From Lyophyllum atratum (lineage: Eukaryota > Basidiomycota > Agaricomycetes > Agaricales > Lyophyllaceae): 64,000 nucleotides of DNA. Below are positions 27,494 to 39,326 of this stretch, one piece after another. The stretch spans positions 930,001 through 994,000 of the forward strand of contig JACGCN010000001.1 in assembly GCA_014905825.1 (NCBI GenBank). The letters run 5' to 3'. Under the pieces are notes generated by a model that saw only the letters and a program-made list of their open reading frames with translations, was not told the origin of the DNA and made no database searches. Position 1 is the stretch's first letter. Each line of letters opens with the position of its first letter. The position numbers and the translations under genes are program-made.

Positions 27494-28886
27494 ATGTTCT
27501 CTCAACCCTCATCAGGCCCCAAAGTCAGGATGGCCCAACCCTCTTCCTCTCACCATGGCGAACGCCACCACCGCAGCGAGCGTGAGCGCGAACGTGATCG
27601 CGAACGATCCCATCATCATCACCGAACCATCTCTTCAACCACCCTCCTCATAGTTTTGTCCCTCATGCTCGCAGTTCTGGCGGTCATGCTCTCCCTGCCT
27701 TCCGCCCAGTCCGCAACCGCTGGTGAGGCCACACCGACCGGTGTCCTCAGCTACCTCACTCCAAAACGGACCCAGGCTCTCATCCAACGCGAGAGAGATG
27801 TTGCTATTCGCGAGGCTGAGGTTGCCCGTCGTGAGGCGGAGTTGCTGGCTGGTGCACCTGGTGGCGTCGTGCCTACTCCCGCCGTTTGCCCCCCGTGCCT
27901 GGCCTCCACCACCGTGGAGACTGTCACTGGCCCTATTCAGACTATCATCAAAGAGGTCGTCAAGGAGGATTCCCTCACACCCCCTGGATGGGTCGGTACT
28001 CGAGCGGAGGAAATCCTAGACCGTGAACTTAAAATTGCTGAACGCGAACGCGACATCAGCAAGCGTGAGGAGTCTGTGAATCGTAGGGAACACGATGCTT
28101 CTAGACGCGAGAGCTGGATAATGGAGCAACTCCAGTAAGCTTACATTGCAGTCATTCGACGCGCCCTTGCTGATGTTTCGTGTCAGCTCTCTCGGCAACG
28201 ACAATCCTCAACATGTTGAAGATGAATATGTTTACGAACCCGTTGGAGCAAAGCGAAAAGCCAAGGTACCGCCGCCCTCCCCGCGCCGCTCCGAGCTTTG
28301 AGACGAAGGAGGACATTACTTAACTTTATACCATCGAGTCCGTATGCATCCCGTCCACGCCCCCTCACTCCTTCGTCCGGGCTTGGGGGACTACGGTGCT
28401 TTTCCTCGTCCCCCTCGTCCTCTCCGTAGACCGCTGACCAGTTGATGATATATGTGTTGTCCTTTTCCGTTGACGCGTCGCGATCGATCGATCACAACGC
28501 GCTCCACGTGATACATGCTTTTTTACTTCCGGCTGGTCTTCGGTCTACAACTCATTCTTGATGTCAGGCGGATTTACTGACGCCATCTCATTCTCTAGTA
28601 TCATGAACTCCCCCCTCTTATCGTTTCTGAGACCGCATACGAGACCGAAACCAAAACCGTTGTACAAACCGTCACCGTCCCTCCTCCTGCCAACACCCGC
28701 CTTGCTGCACATCCCAAGCCCGAGGGAGTCACCTCTCCATCGACAGCCGGTAGCCCAAGAACGACTGCCGTGGAGATTGTCACTGAAGAAGACGACGACG
28801 ATGTTGACGATCGCCGTACTAGAACGGTCGTTCGCGGACCCCGTGCAACAAGGCGGCCTCCCTCGAGGTGGTTTGGTGGCTGGTAA
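27494..28886 (+). CDS. Unrecognised membrane-anchored coiled-coil protein
   Basis: Not a family I recognise. The N-terminus (ATG 27494; a second in-frame ATG at 27530) is very basic and His/Arg/Glu-rich (RSERERERDRERSHHHH), followed by one membrane segment, TLLIVLSLMLAVLAVMLSL, so probably a single-pass type II protein. The luminal or extracellular part has two Arg/Glu-rich coiled coils with repeated E-R-E-R/R-R-E patterns (about 27780-27850 and 28010-28130). After an intron at 28134-28187 and an unusually long one at 28266-28598, the last exon reads TETKTVVQTVTVPPPANTR and ends RRPPSRWFGGW. Splicing of the long intron is inferred. If it is retained the protein ends at about 28301 after PPPSPRRSEL. 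Confidence 0.6.
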
Positions 28887-29243
28887 ATGGTGGTCTAACT
28901 GTGCTTGTATTTCTAAACTCCGGATCCCGCTCGCTCCCTCGTACCCTACCTACCTCTTGCTACCTTGTCTGACCTACTTACATCGTCCCATTTTCCTCTC
29001 TTTTACTTACGCTCTGCCCATACCCTTGATTATATTGATGGATGGATGGACTCACGCTCCCCTCGACGACCTTACACGATGCTTGTCGCCTCTACAATAA
29101 TTAGTAGATAGTGTAGACTAGCGTTCAAATACGATGCCGCATTTCTTGATGTCAACTTGAACAAACACATAAATTTCTCGAAAAGTACCTTCACAGTCGA
29201 GTCCGAACTCCACGCGGATCACTACGCTGCTGAACCTGGTTGC
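28887..29243. promoter_or_regulatory. Intergenic region upstream of mitochondrial PheRS
   Basis: No gene seen. It contains a short GATG repeat (about 29037-29049) and probably the 3'UTR of the upstream gene plus the PheRS promoter. The PheRS frame is open from 29157 but only from a TTG codon. Confidence 0.35.
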
Positions 29244-30737
29244 ATGTTGCAGACCGCGAGGATTCTTTCCTTGCGCTTCTCCGTCAAAGCTCATGTGCCG
29301 GGTGTACGTCGGCTGATTTCTGGCGTATCCTCAGGTCTTCCTGATCATATCGAAATTCTTGGGGCGCGGTACCCGACCGATACCATTACGAATGTAACTC
29401 CGGCCATTCTATCAAAACTCCCTCTGCGCCTGCACACGCAGCCCTCGCACCCACTGAATACACTCCGTTCCATAATCGAGGCGCACTACCCTGACTTTAC
29501 CCATCTGTCGTCGTTGTCGCCGCTGGTCACTCCGTACAAAAACTTCGATGAGCTTTCCTTCCCGAAGGACCACCCAGGGCGCGCAGTGACGGACAGCTAC
29601 TACGTGAACAAGGACTTGATGCTCCGTACGCATACCTCCGCGCATGAAGTCGAAGTCTTCCGCCAGGGCGAAACGAAATGGCTGTTGACCGCCGACGTAT
29701 ATCGACGCGACGAAATTGACGGCTCGCATTACCCTGTGTTTCACCAGATGGAGGGCGCACGCATCTTCGATGCCGACGCGTCGGGCATGAAGGAAGTCGA
29801 GGAAGACAATGCGCGTCTCTCGCAGCAATTGGCGCGGTCGAATATCGTCATAGAGGACGTTCCGCACATTTCACCGACCAACCCAGTACAGCCATCACAC
29901 GACGCCCAATATTCCGAACTCATCGCCAAGAACCTGAAGCTGTCGCTGAACACTTTGATGTTTACGTTGTTCGGCGGGGTGGCAGGATCGAGCAGCCAGA
30001 ACCCTTTGAGGGTGCGGTGGATAGAGGCTTATTTTCCGTTCACGAGTCCCAGCTTCGAGGTGGAGGTATTCTTCCAAGGAAAATGGCTAGAAATATTGGG
30101 GTGCGGCGTGGTAAGGCAAGCCACGTTAGATACTGCTGGTGCGTCTTTTTATGTTGGCGATGTCTCGGCGACGGCTCACTCATGTTGTGCATAGACGTTT
30201 CAAACAAAATTGGGTGGGCTTTCGGCCTTGGACTGGAGAGAATAGCCATGATACTCTATTCGATCCCTGATATTCGGCTCTTCTGGTCAAACGATCCTCG
30301 GTTCTTGTCGCAATTCGAGCATGGAAAGGTCACCACCTTCCGTCCTTACTCCAAATATCCCTCGTGCTTCAAAGATGTCAGTTTCTGGTCACCGAAGGAT
30401 AAACCGTTGCACGAGAACGACTTCTGTGATCTCGTACGTGACGTCGCAGGTGATCTGGTGGAAGACGTCCAAAAGGTATGCACTATTGCCAATGTGGATC
30501 CCAGTAATTAACAGGTTCTCTAGATTGATAACTTCGTCCACCCAAAAACCGGACGCACAAGTATGTGCTTCAGAATCAACTATCGCTCGATGGACCGGTG
30601 AGCTCATTCATGGCCCTCGAAGTAAATTTCCTCACACCCTCCTCCCTCCTAGGTCACTGTCTAACGAAGAGGTGAATGGGATTCAATCTCAGGTTGTGTA
30701 TCGGTTAAGGGACCAGCTGGGAGTTGAGATACGTTGA
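29244..30737 (+). CDS. MSF1: Mitochondrial phenylalanyl-tRNA synthetase
   Basis: Charges mitochondrial tRNA-Phe; monomeric enzyme of the FARS2/Msf1 type. ATG 29244 opens [20 protein letters not shown], a basic amphipathic presequence typical of matrix import. The class II catalytic core includes [60 protein letters not shown] and [18 protein letters not shown] (motif 3). The C-terminal FDX-ACB anticodon-binding domain starts at [12 protein letters not shown] and ends [14 protein letters not shown]. Introns lie at about 30140-30194, 30476-30524 and 30560-30650. The region upstream is open to 29157 but has no ATG. The stop is 92 bp from the convergent MGE1 end. Confidence 0.94.
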
Positions 30738-30828
30738 TTATAAAATTATAGAATAATGCGCTGGTCCATTAAATCTACCTCCTCTAATACCATGACCATA
30801 ATAGGGTCGACTCTATATGTACCGAACG

Positions 30829-31628
30829 TTATGACGTGTCCTGTGCCACACCAACCTGCGCCGCCCTCAGCACACGGTCTTTGATAGTATATCCAATCTT
30901 TTGACAGTCGATCACGGTTCCTGGCTCTTTCCCGGGTATCGGAGCCTGGTACAATGCTTCATGGAAGTTAGGATCAAAGGCGTCTCCTGTGGGGTCGAAT
31001 GGTTTGACGTGATATTTGAACAGCGTCTGGAGGAGCTGACGCTGGGTGATTTCGACACCCTGGTGCAGGTCCTGCAGGAGTTGTAGAGCGGTTTTTTTCA
31101 GGGACCTTGTCGGAGGAGGGTTCTGAAGGTTCCGACGAGGAGGGTCCGGCAGGTGTGAGGGCGGATGGTGGCACGGATTTGAGGGCCATTGCGAGGACAT
31201 CTGCTGTCTCCAGCAAGTCGCCTGCGAAACGGGTGATGGCGAAATCTCGCGTCTGCTCCTTTTCTCGCGCAGCGTTGCGCTGCAGATTGAGGAAATCTGC
31301 TTGGAGATACCGAAGGCGGGCCTGGGACAAAGAAAGTGTGATGAGCCATTGCAACTATAATTTCTCGGAATACACGTACAGTCAAATCAACGACTTCCGC
31401 CTCTTTTTCCTGGAGCTTCAGTTGTTCAGGCGTCGAGGGTGCTTCGCCAGCCTTTCCAGCGTCGTTCGCCTCCTCTTTTTTCTCTTCCGTCTTCTCTTCG
31501 GAGTAGTGACGTCGACCCAATACGGACAGACGCGTCGGACGGCTGACAGCTGCGCGAGTGAAAGTCCTGGACGACAGTGAAGCCGTGGCGGAACGTAACG
31601 TTTGTAGAGCGTGGGCTGCGGTGGCCAT
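30829..31628 (-). CDS. MGE1: Mitochondrial GrpE, nucleotide exchange factor for matrix Hsp70
   Basis: Releases ADP from mitochondrial Hsp70 during import and folding. ATG 31628 opens MATAAHALQTLRSATASLSS, a presequence ending near RRHYSEE. The GrpE coiled coil reads RLRYLQADFLNLQRNAAREK, then RDFAITRFAGDLLETADVLA. The beta domain reads FDPTGDAFDPNFHEALYQAP, GKEPGTVIDCQKIGYTIKDR and VLRAAQVGV. One intron lies at about 31322-31378. Between MALKS and TALQLLQDLHQG the frame changes. A 52-nt GT-AG intron restores it, but it removes VPPSAL, a segment that looks homologous to GrpE sequence. A one-base difference in the run of seven A at 31092-31098 would also restore it. The gene is divergent from the C1-THF synthase gene. 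Confidence 0.92.
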
Positions 31629-31963
31629 CGTCGTCGCTGTGTGAGTAATGGACGGAGTATATGGTGTTGGGAGGTTGTGTGCCGTATATTTCCGCCAAAA
31701 ACTTTTGGGAGCTGGCAATTTCTAACGTGGGAAAGCGAAAAGTCCGGCATTTCGCCTCTGCAGTATGACAACATCGGACAAACACGCAGGAAATTTTGAG
31801 TTAAGCCTGGACCTTGTCGATTCCAGTGTGACTCGGTTTCTCCAGGACTACAACAAGGTGCAGGTACACCTCTATTTAAGCCTTGTGTTCTCCCCGCTTC
31901 CTGGGATTTCATCTCCCCCGGCTTTTTTTCTGCGGTTTCGCTTAATCAAACCAGCGTAAACAA
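31629..31963. promoter_or_regulatory. Divergent promoter between MGE1 and C1-THF synthase
   Basis: 335 bp between two outward-facing genes for proteins of mitochondrial metabolism or biogenesis. Pyrimidine-rich tracts precede the C1-THF synthase start. No coding signal and no repeat seen. Confidence 0.4.
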
Positions 31964-34900
31964 ATGCGGGTGTCTATTTACCGGAACTTGCTCAATCTGC
32001 CTCGCTTGTTATCCGTTTATCATCTGCGTACGATGGCAACTCAAGCTGAGGGTGGTGCAAAGATCATTAATGGGACTGCACTTGCAAAGTAAGCTGCTCG
32101 ACCCTTTGATTCAATATCAAGCACACATTGACACATACATCGCCTAGATCGGTCCGGGAAGGCGTTGCGGAACGAATCAAGTCATTGCAGGCTACATACC
32201 CTCGTTTCCGACCCACCCTCGCCATTGTTCAAGCTGGCGATCGCCCTGACTCGACCGTGTATGTTCGGATGAAAGCTAAGGCGGCTGAGGAAGTTGGAAT
32301 CACGTTCAAACACATCGCACTCCCCGCAGACACAACCGCCGAGGACGTAGTGGAAACAGTCAGGAAGCTTAATGACGATGAGCAGATCAGTGGTATCCTT
32401 GTCCAACTTCCTTTAGGGGAACATGTTACTTCAGAAGGCGAGCGACTCGTGACTGAGGCGGTAAGCCCTGAGAAGGATGTGGATGGGTGAGTAACGTCGT
32501 CGTCTTCTATCTATTTATAAATCCTCATCCCACCCTTAGATTCCACGCGTACAACATTGGACATCTCTCGTCGCGTGCATCTCTTCCGTTGTTCGCGCCT
32601 TGCACCCCATCCGCTGTCGTTCGACTTCTGGAGTCCACAGGGGTACCTATTTCTGGAGCTAATGCTGTAGTGCTTGGCCGCAGCGACATCGTCGGTAGCC
32701 CAGTTGCTTCTATGCTGAGAAATCGCGACGCTACAGTGACACAATGTCATAGCCGTACCAGAAATATTCAGGATATTGTACGTATAGGGGTCACCTCCGA
32801 CTTCTACTTGTATATAATTATCTGCCTAGGTCAAAAACGCGGACATAGTCGTTGCTGCTATCGGGAAGCCTGAACTTGTTAAAGGAGATTGGATTAAACC
32901 TGGTGCAGTTGTCATCGATGTGGGAATCAGTTATGTTCCTGGTAAGATGATCGTGCATTCATCATCGTTGGCAGTCGCTCATCCTTCTCCAGATGCCACA
33001 AAGAAGACCGGTCAACGCCTCGTCGGGGATGTCGAATACTCTTCCGTGTCTGCAGTAGCTTCGCATATCACACCCGTGCCGGGAGGAGTTGGACCAATGA
33101 CTGTGGCTATGCTCATGGAAAATACTCTGCAATCCGCCGAACGCATTTGGAATAAAACCCGGGAACGCAAGGTCAAACCTCTCAAGTTAAATCTTCTAGA
33201 GAAGGTGCCCAGTGACCTCGACATCGCCCGGGCTCAAACACCCAAGCCTGTCACCCAACTTGCTCATGAAATTGGACTTCTCCCAGATGAACTTGAAAGC
33301 TATGGCAAATATAAAGCCAAAGTTGATCTCAGCGTCTTAGACCGTCTGTCTCACCGCAAGGATGGGAAGTACATCGTTATTGCGGGGTAAGTCGGTATAT
33401 CAAACTTACATCGTTCTCCCTCTGATACACGGTGGCAGCATAACCCCGACTCCTCTGGGTGAAGGCAAATCTACAACAACCATTGGCCTTGCCCAAGCAC
33501 TTGGAGCGGAACTCGGTCGGCCTGCATTTGCCTGCGTGAGACAACCCAGTCAAGGTCCAACCTTCGGTATCAAGGGAGGAGCTGCTGGTGGAGGTTACAG
33601 TCAGGTCATACCCATGGACGAGGTATGTCTTCCTCGCGGTCCTGCAGTGCGGAAGCAAGAGTTGAACATCCGGCTAGTTCAATTTGCACTTGACGGGTGA
33701 TATTCATGCTGTGACAGCTGCAAACAATCTGCTAGGTAGAGAGAACTTTGCATGTCGCGTATATACTCTGACCGAGTCCTTTCCAGCGGCTGCTCTTGAC
33801 GCTCGAATGTTCCACGAGGCCACTCAGAGCGACAAGGTAGGCTTTATATCTTCTTCCCCTCGTTCAGTTATCCATTCCACTCCTCCTTAGGCTTTATACA
33901 ACCGTCTCGTTCCTAGCAAGAAGGGAAAGCGTGAATTTGCCCCTCTCATGTTTAAGCGACTCCAGAAACTGGGTATCAACAAAACTAACCCAGACGACCT
34001 CACACCCGAAGAAATCACGCGTTTTGCACGTCTTGATGTTGACGCGGACACCATCACTTGGAACCGCGTATTGGACACTAACGATCGGTTCTTGCGGAAG
34101 ATCATGATCGGGCGCAATTCTACAGAACAGGGACATGAACGCGAAACTGGATTTGACATTGCTGTCGCTAGTGAATGCATGGCTGTCCTGGCTTTGACAA
34201 CCGGTCTCGAAGACATGAAAACGCGTTTGGGCGCTATGGTAGTGGCGACGAGCAAACAGGGAGATCCTATCACTGCTGACGATATCGGTGTCTCCGGTGC
34301 ACTGGCTGTCCTGATGAAGGACGCCATCAAGCCCAACCTGATGCAAACTCTGGAGGTAAATTTCTCCTTCGTTTGGCAATTCAGAAGCTTACCAGACCCA
34401 AGGGTACTCCTGTGTTTGTGCATGCGGGCCCCTTTGCCAACATCGCCCATGGCAATTCATCCATCCTTGCTGATAGAGTAGCACTCAAGCTAGCTGGTAC
34501 AGAAGAAGGCGACTCTTCTGACCGCGTGGGCTATGTCCTGACAGAAAGTGGTTTCGGAGCGGACATGGGCATGGAGAAGTTCTGCAACATCAAATGCCGT
34601 GTCAGTGGACTCACTCCGGATGCAACTGTCATTGTTGCCACCACTCGTGCACTTAAGATGCATGGCGGAGGTCCTGACGTTACTCCCGGCAAACCGTTAC
34701 ATGAAACATACACTTCCGAAGATCTCATCACTCTCCAGAAAGGATGCAACAACCTGGTCAGGCACATTCAAAACTCGAAGAAGTTTGGAATCAAAGTCGT
34801 CGTTGCTATCAATCAGTTTGCGTGCGTAATCAAACTCTTCGTTCGGGGCAAAGGCGTTGACGCTACTTCAGTTCTGATACTGCGGCTGAGCTTGACCTTG

Positions 34901-35560
34901 TCCGTCAAGAGGCCTTGGCCGGTGGAGCTGACGCTGCCGTTGTCAGCAACCACTGGGCTGAGGGTGGTGCAGGTGCGCGAGCCCTGGCTGAGGCTGTGAT
35001 CGCAACATGCGAAGGTCCTTCGGACTTCAAGTTCCTTTACGATCTTGATCGCACAATTGAAGAGAAGATCTCCATTATTGCGAAAGAGATCTATGGTGCA
35101 GACGGCGTTGAGCTCAGCGAGCTCGCGCGCAAACAGGTGGAAACTTACACTCGCCAGGGATACAATAATCTGCCCAGTAAGTAGCTTTATATCTCTTTTC
35201 GTTCATGTTTTGGCTCACACCTCTTTAGTCTGCATGGCGAAAACGCAATATTCGTTCTCTCATGATGCCAAGCTCAAGGGTGTTCCAACAGGTCATTTAC
35301 TCTCCACTCGTGAAAAGCACAGGATATTAACAAATTGCTCAGGGTTTACGGTTCCTATCCGTACTGTTCGTCTTTCTGCAGGCGCAGGTTTCTTGTATCC
35401 CATTGTGGGCGACATGCAAACCATGCCTGGCCTAGGGACACGTCCAGGTCCGTTTGTTGAATTGTACTCATTTTATATTCAACCCGATCCTGATATTCTT
35501 CTAGGCTTTTGGGAAGTCGGTCTTGACCCTGAATCAGGGAGAGTTATGGGGCTCTTCTAG
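31964..35560 (+). CDS. C1-tetrahydrofolate synthase, trifunctional (dehydrogenase/cyclohydrolase/formyl-THF synthetase)
   Basis: Interconverts one-carbon units on THF for purine, thymidylate and formyl-Met synthesis. The N-terminal dehydrogenase/cyclohydrolase domain (about 32050-33240) shows [14 protein letters not shown], with the catalytic Lys region, [41 protein letters not shown] and [20 protein letters not shown]. The synthetase domain (about 33390-35560) shows the P-loop [50 protein letters not shown] and ALKMHGGG, and ends [19 protein letters not shown]. Two in-frame ATGs exist. 31964 adds [20 protein letters not shown] (presequence-like); 32033 gives [10 protein letters not shown] in a stronger start context. 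One gene may therefore serve both the mitochondrial and cytosolic pools. Introns are short; the gene is intact. Confidence 0.95.
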
Positions 35561-35779
35561 ACTTTAGAGGTTCATGAGCTACCTTCCGACGTCAGAGTTC
35601 TCAACGAATTGGGCAAGCTATCTTCATCAGATGGCTTTAAGCATATATCATTGTTGTAACATGGTGTTTGGTGCTGTTCAACACAGGCAGTTGTACCAAT
35701 ACCACGCCAAATCGCTTATAGGAATTGGAGAATCATAATGGGCATTTTTACCAGCTGAAGAGAAACACGAATCGCGTTC

Positions 35780-36412
35780 TACACACCGATGGTCTCAGAC
35801 GTCCACGGGGCAATCTGTCGTCCAACAAGAGTATGAATGTTCCAGGCTTTGCGAAGACTGGCGTATAACGTGTAACGTCCTTAACGTAGGTCCAGACAAT
35901 GCCATCACCCCGAGTCGGTTCCGATGTGGACGTTCGCCAGACTTGCCCAGATTTACTACTTTCAAGATTTTGGAAGGTAAATATTCCTAAACGGTCGAAC
36001 TGGGTCCCATTTGAAGTTACTGTAAAAAAAAATGCAGTCATTAATAGTTAGTCTCTCCTAGACAGACACAATCAGTCGTTCCTCCGCTCTTTAGTCATGA
36101 GTCCACATATAGCGAACTTGAATTGCACAACTTCTGCACTATGGGATATTCAGTTGATGCGTGTTTCTGTATACTTAGTGAACATCCAATGTACCTGCCA
36201 AAGGAGAATGCAAAATCGCGCCTCAGAGATGAGTCGACCGTCAAAACGTTTCACAAGCCTAGATCTTTTAGAGGGATTTACTGAATACTTGGGATAGTAC
36301 ACTGTCAGTGGGCCTCTTGAGGGACGGAAGGAGGTTGAGCGACTTGAAAATCCACTAGAACAGCACTGCGAGTAAAGCTGAAAAGAGAGAACAGCAGAAA
36401 GGATATGAGCAT
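35780..36412 (-). pseudogene. Decayed, truncated copy of a PNGase A-type gene
   Basis: On the minus strand it starts MLISFLLFSLFSFTRSAVLV, a signal peptide matching the position and style of the intact gene upstream, then DFQVAQPPSVPQEAH followed by an in-frame TGA before QCTI. Further blocks match the intact gene at 36647-38984: RRDFAFSFGR with a donor at the same place, SAEVVQF, and TSNGTQFDRLGIFTFQNLE, VWRTSTSEPTRGDGIVWTYV and GTFILLLD. The exon matching CGPLGSWAAITLN is not found, and homology stops at about 35790, so most of the domain is missing. It lies directly downstream of the intact copy, head to tail, as expected for a tandem duplicate that decayed. Confidence 0.8.
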
Positions 36413-36646
36413 GCTCGGATGTCCTGAAGATGTTCTTCAAAGAAAGAAATGTGACTGTATCAGGGCTTCATGGGAGAGGTGAATACTTAGAGGACTCGGA
36501 GTGCGAACCGAGAGTACCATGTGAACGACTACTGGAAAATCACCCACGCGAACCAGCCGATGAGATAGATCTTGAGAGGCGAAGAAGGTATATTCAAGTA
36601 ACGCCGCAATGTTAAGAGCTGGCCAGTTGCGGTCTCATTCCCAACA

Positions 36647-38984
36647 TCATAGACTTTTACTCCCAGGCAGCCTCGCACCGCCATAAACAGGATCGAGTGG
36701 GACTTCGAATACCCCTGGAGAGTCATTTGCCAGCTCACTGGGCGCCAGGCTACCACCTTCCCGGTTCAAGGTGATAACGTTAAGAGCTGCATTGACTTCG
36801 CGGGTGTAGGTGTTGCCCGCGAGATCGACGTAAGCAAAAGTGTTGTTGCTCGTCCCGTTGCCAAAATTACCACCAGTTGCAAGCTGGAAAAATCCATCTT
36901 GAAGAAAAAAATATTGGTCATACACGTTGTCAGGAGTACTTGCCCGAAGGCTTCTTACCAGTGATTTGACGCTCTTTTATTGTTGAGCCAACAATCAGGG
37001 GGCTTGGAAGCACGACTCGCTCGTATGAGTGGTCGATTCGTGTTGTCCCTATATAGAAACTAATGTCAACAAACGAACGATAGAACGTCGAACTAGCATG
37101 ACAACGTACAGCTTCGTAGGTCTGGAGATTGGAACGCAAAATCGACATTCAGAGGATACGAGAAAACATCTACAACGGATGGAACTCCGTTGTGCGAAGA
37201 AAAGGTGCGTCCAGTGGCCGTTTGGCGAAGGACCTTGCGAGCTCGTCAGAACAAGTAATCACCAAGCTAAATGTGAGAACCAAACATGCCTGGAATTTCG
37301 CATCCTCCGTGTAAGTCTGGCGATTGGAATAGGATAGTTCTTGAGTCCAGACTGCATGAGTAGACTTTCCACTGCCACTTAAAATGGTGGCTTCGACATG
37401 AAGCTTGCGCGTCGCCTTCACAGTTATGTCGGCCGTCCCAGTTCCAATAGTGCCCGTGTTCGTTGTTTGGGCAAACAGAGGTGCATCGTATACGGTCATG
37501 TTTCCAGTCGTCGGCTTCGAGGAGGAATCTGTAACGACCTGTAAAAGCCCAGAAACATACCAGTTTTGTAAAATGGTATGATCAGCTTCGGCTGAAACAA
37601 CGTCGATAGTAAATTGGTGGGGTTTCCCGTCCGCCAAAAGCGGGACAAATGGTGTCACATCTAGGAAGTAAGTTGGTAGCTCAATGGCACCATAGGCCGC
37701 AATGGGTCTATAGAACGAGTTTAAAGCTGATACATCACCTCCTGAATGGGTACCCTCACCTCCAAAGGCTTGGAACAAAGCCACCCGTGAAGATGACAGG
37801 ATATGGCAAGACAGCGCCTGCAAGTTTTCCATCAATGAGCAATCGAACCTCCCGGAACGGCCCTTGACCAAAGGTCGTCCCTTCGGGGAGGTTTGGCAAG
37901 AATTCATTGGCAGCGTTGAAATACTGCCACGAATTCAGAAGTCGAGTTGTCTTTTAGCTTGTGGAGAGGGACTAACCCAAAATTCTTCTTGTCCGTTACC
38001 TGACGCGAAGAGTTCTGCATAGACTTGAACAGTATTCGTTGGTAATGTGACGTTTCGCTATGATCGAATAAGCAATACATCTCCAAAGCGATGCGGACTG
38101 GTAACATACAGAAAAACTCGGGGGTACAGATGCCTGATTACCGGTGTTATTTGCGAGGGTTGAGAGCGGGATGATGAGATCAGCCTTCTTTACGGCTGGA
38201 TGTCTAGTCGAGGAGGCATAAAACGTTGCGTGTACCGTGGCTTCAATCCCGCCGAATCAGCGGCAAATTCCTCCTCTAACCTGAAAGCCGCTCACTTGAG
38301 TATATACCGTCCAGACCGGTTTGAATCAGATTATCCAGCTGCAGTATAAAAGTGCCTGACTTCGCAAACAGTGGCGAGTACTGCGACACATCTTTGACAT
38401 AAGTCCAAATGATCCCATCCCCGCGTGTGGGTTCCGGTGTTGACGTCCGCCAGACTTATGCCAGCGTTAGGCTAACCAGGAAAGCAAGGGAAAGTCATGC
38501 CAGGGTCGACTCACTTTCTACGTTCTGGAACGTAAAATGTGCTAAGCGATCAAACTGGGTACCATTCGAAGTCATTGTCAAGTTAAGCGTGATGGCAGCC
38601 CATGAGCCAAGTGGGCCACAGTCGGTTGGTGGTCTGCGCAACCCAGCAGTGAATAAGCACCCTGTCAAAGTAAAATAACTTGAGAACGTACACCAGCTGC
38701 ACTACTTCGGCGCTGTTTATTTTTCTTGAGGAAAATGAACGGGATAATGGGCAAACAATTCACCTCCCAAATGAAAAAGCAAAATCTCGTCTAACAACGA
38801 CATCAGTTCACTGTCTGGGAACGAAACGCAGCAGAGAAACGGACTGGAGAACTTTGATGGTGCACTGCTTGGCGTCATGAGGAACAACCGCTGGTTGGGC
38901 AACCTGAAAGTTTCTTAGAACAGCCCCACGAGTTGTACAGACATGTAGCAAGCAAACAGCGAGTAGCCAGAAAAGTGGGAGCAT
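36647..38984 (-). CDS. Secreted peptide-N4-(N-acetyl-beta-glucosaminyl)asparagine amidase A (PNGase A family)
   Basis: Removes N-glycans from glycopeptides, leaving Asp. ATG 38984 opens MLPLFWLLAVCLLHVCTTRG (signal peptide), then NFQVAQPAVVPHDAKQCTI. The N-terminal domain reads RDFAFSFG, CGPLGSWAAITLNLTMTSNG, FDRLAHFTFQNVE, GDGIIWTYVKDVSQYSP and TFYASSTRHPAVKKADLIIP. The core reads YFNAANEFLPNLPEGTTFGQ, SGGDVSALNSFYRPIAAYGA, FTIDVVSAEADHTILQNWYV and SGLLQVVTD. The C-terminal part has GNGTSNNTFAYVDLAGNTYT and ends GGARLPGSKSL (stop at 36647). Many short introns; exons assembled by frame and homology. The size (roughly 600 residues) fits the family. A reading frame overlapping the 3' end (36529-36756) could extend the C-terminus if an extra intron is used. 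I could not verify the catalytic residues. Confidence 0.85.
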
Positions 38985-39326
38985 GGTGCGCTGGCTCCGA
39001 GATAGTCGAAGAGCCTCCAGTTCTTAAGAGAAGCATCCATCAAGCGAGGGCTGACAATGCGGTGTTATCAACATCTTTGAGATACATATGGTTCAGAGTG
39101 CATATGGCTGTGGGAAGCGATTCATGACCATCGAAGCTCGAAATTATGGAGGGATCAAGTGATTCGCAAACCATGTTGCCAAATCAAGTTAAAATATGAA
39201 AATCATACACACCATGTACATTCTGCCTACATGTTGCGCGCACACGTATTTCAGCGTCCCGTACCAGAATAGAACTGAAACGGATGCCCACTACATACCA
39301 CACCTCGGATTCAAAAATCTTCCACC
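38985..39326. promoter_or_regulatory. Intergenic region: PNGase A promoter and Pmp3-like 3' end
   Basis: 342 bp of non-coding-looking sequence between two minus-strand genes. Nothing else recognised. Confidence 0.35.

Noticed and set aside
36347..36352. TGA in the PNGase A copy as a selenocysteine codon
   Set aside because: No selenocysteine system is expected in these fungi, and the copy also lacks exons and most of the domain.
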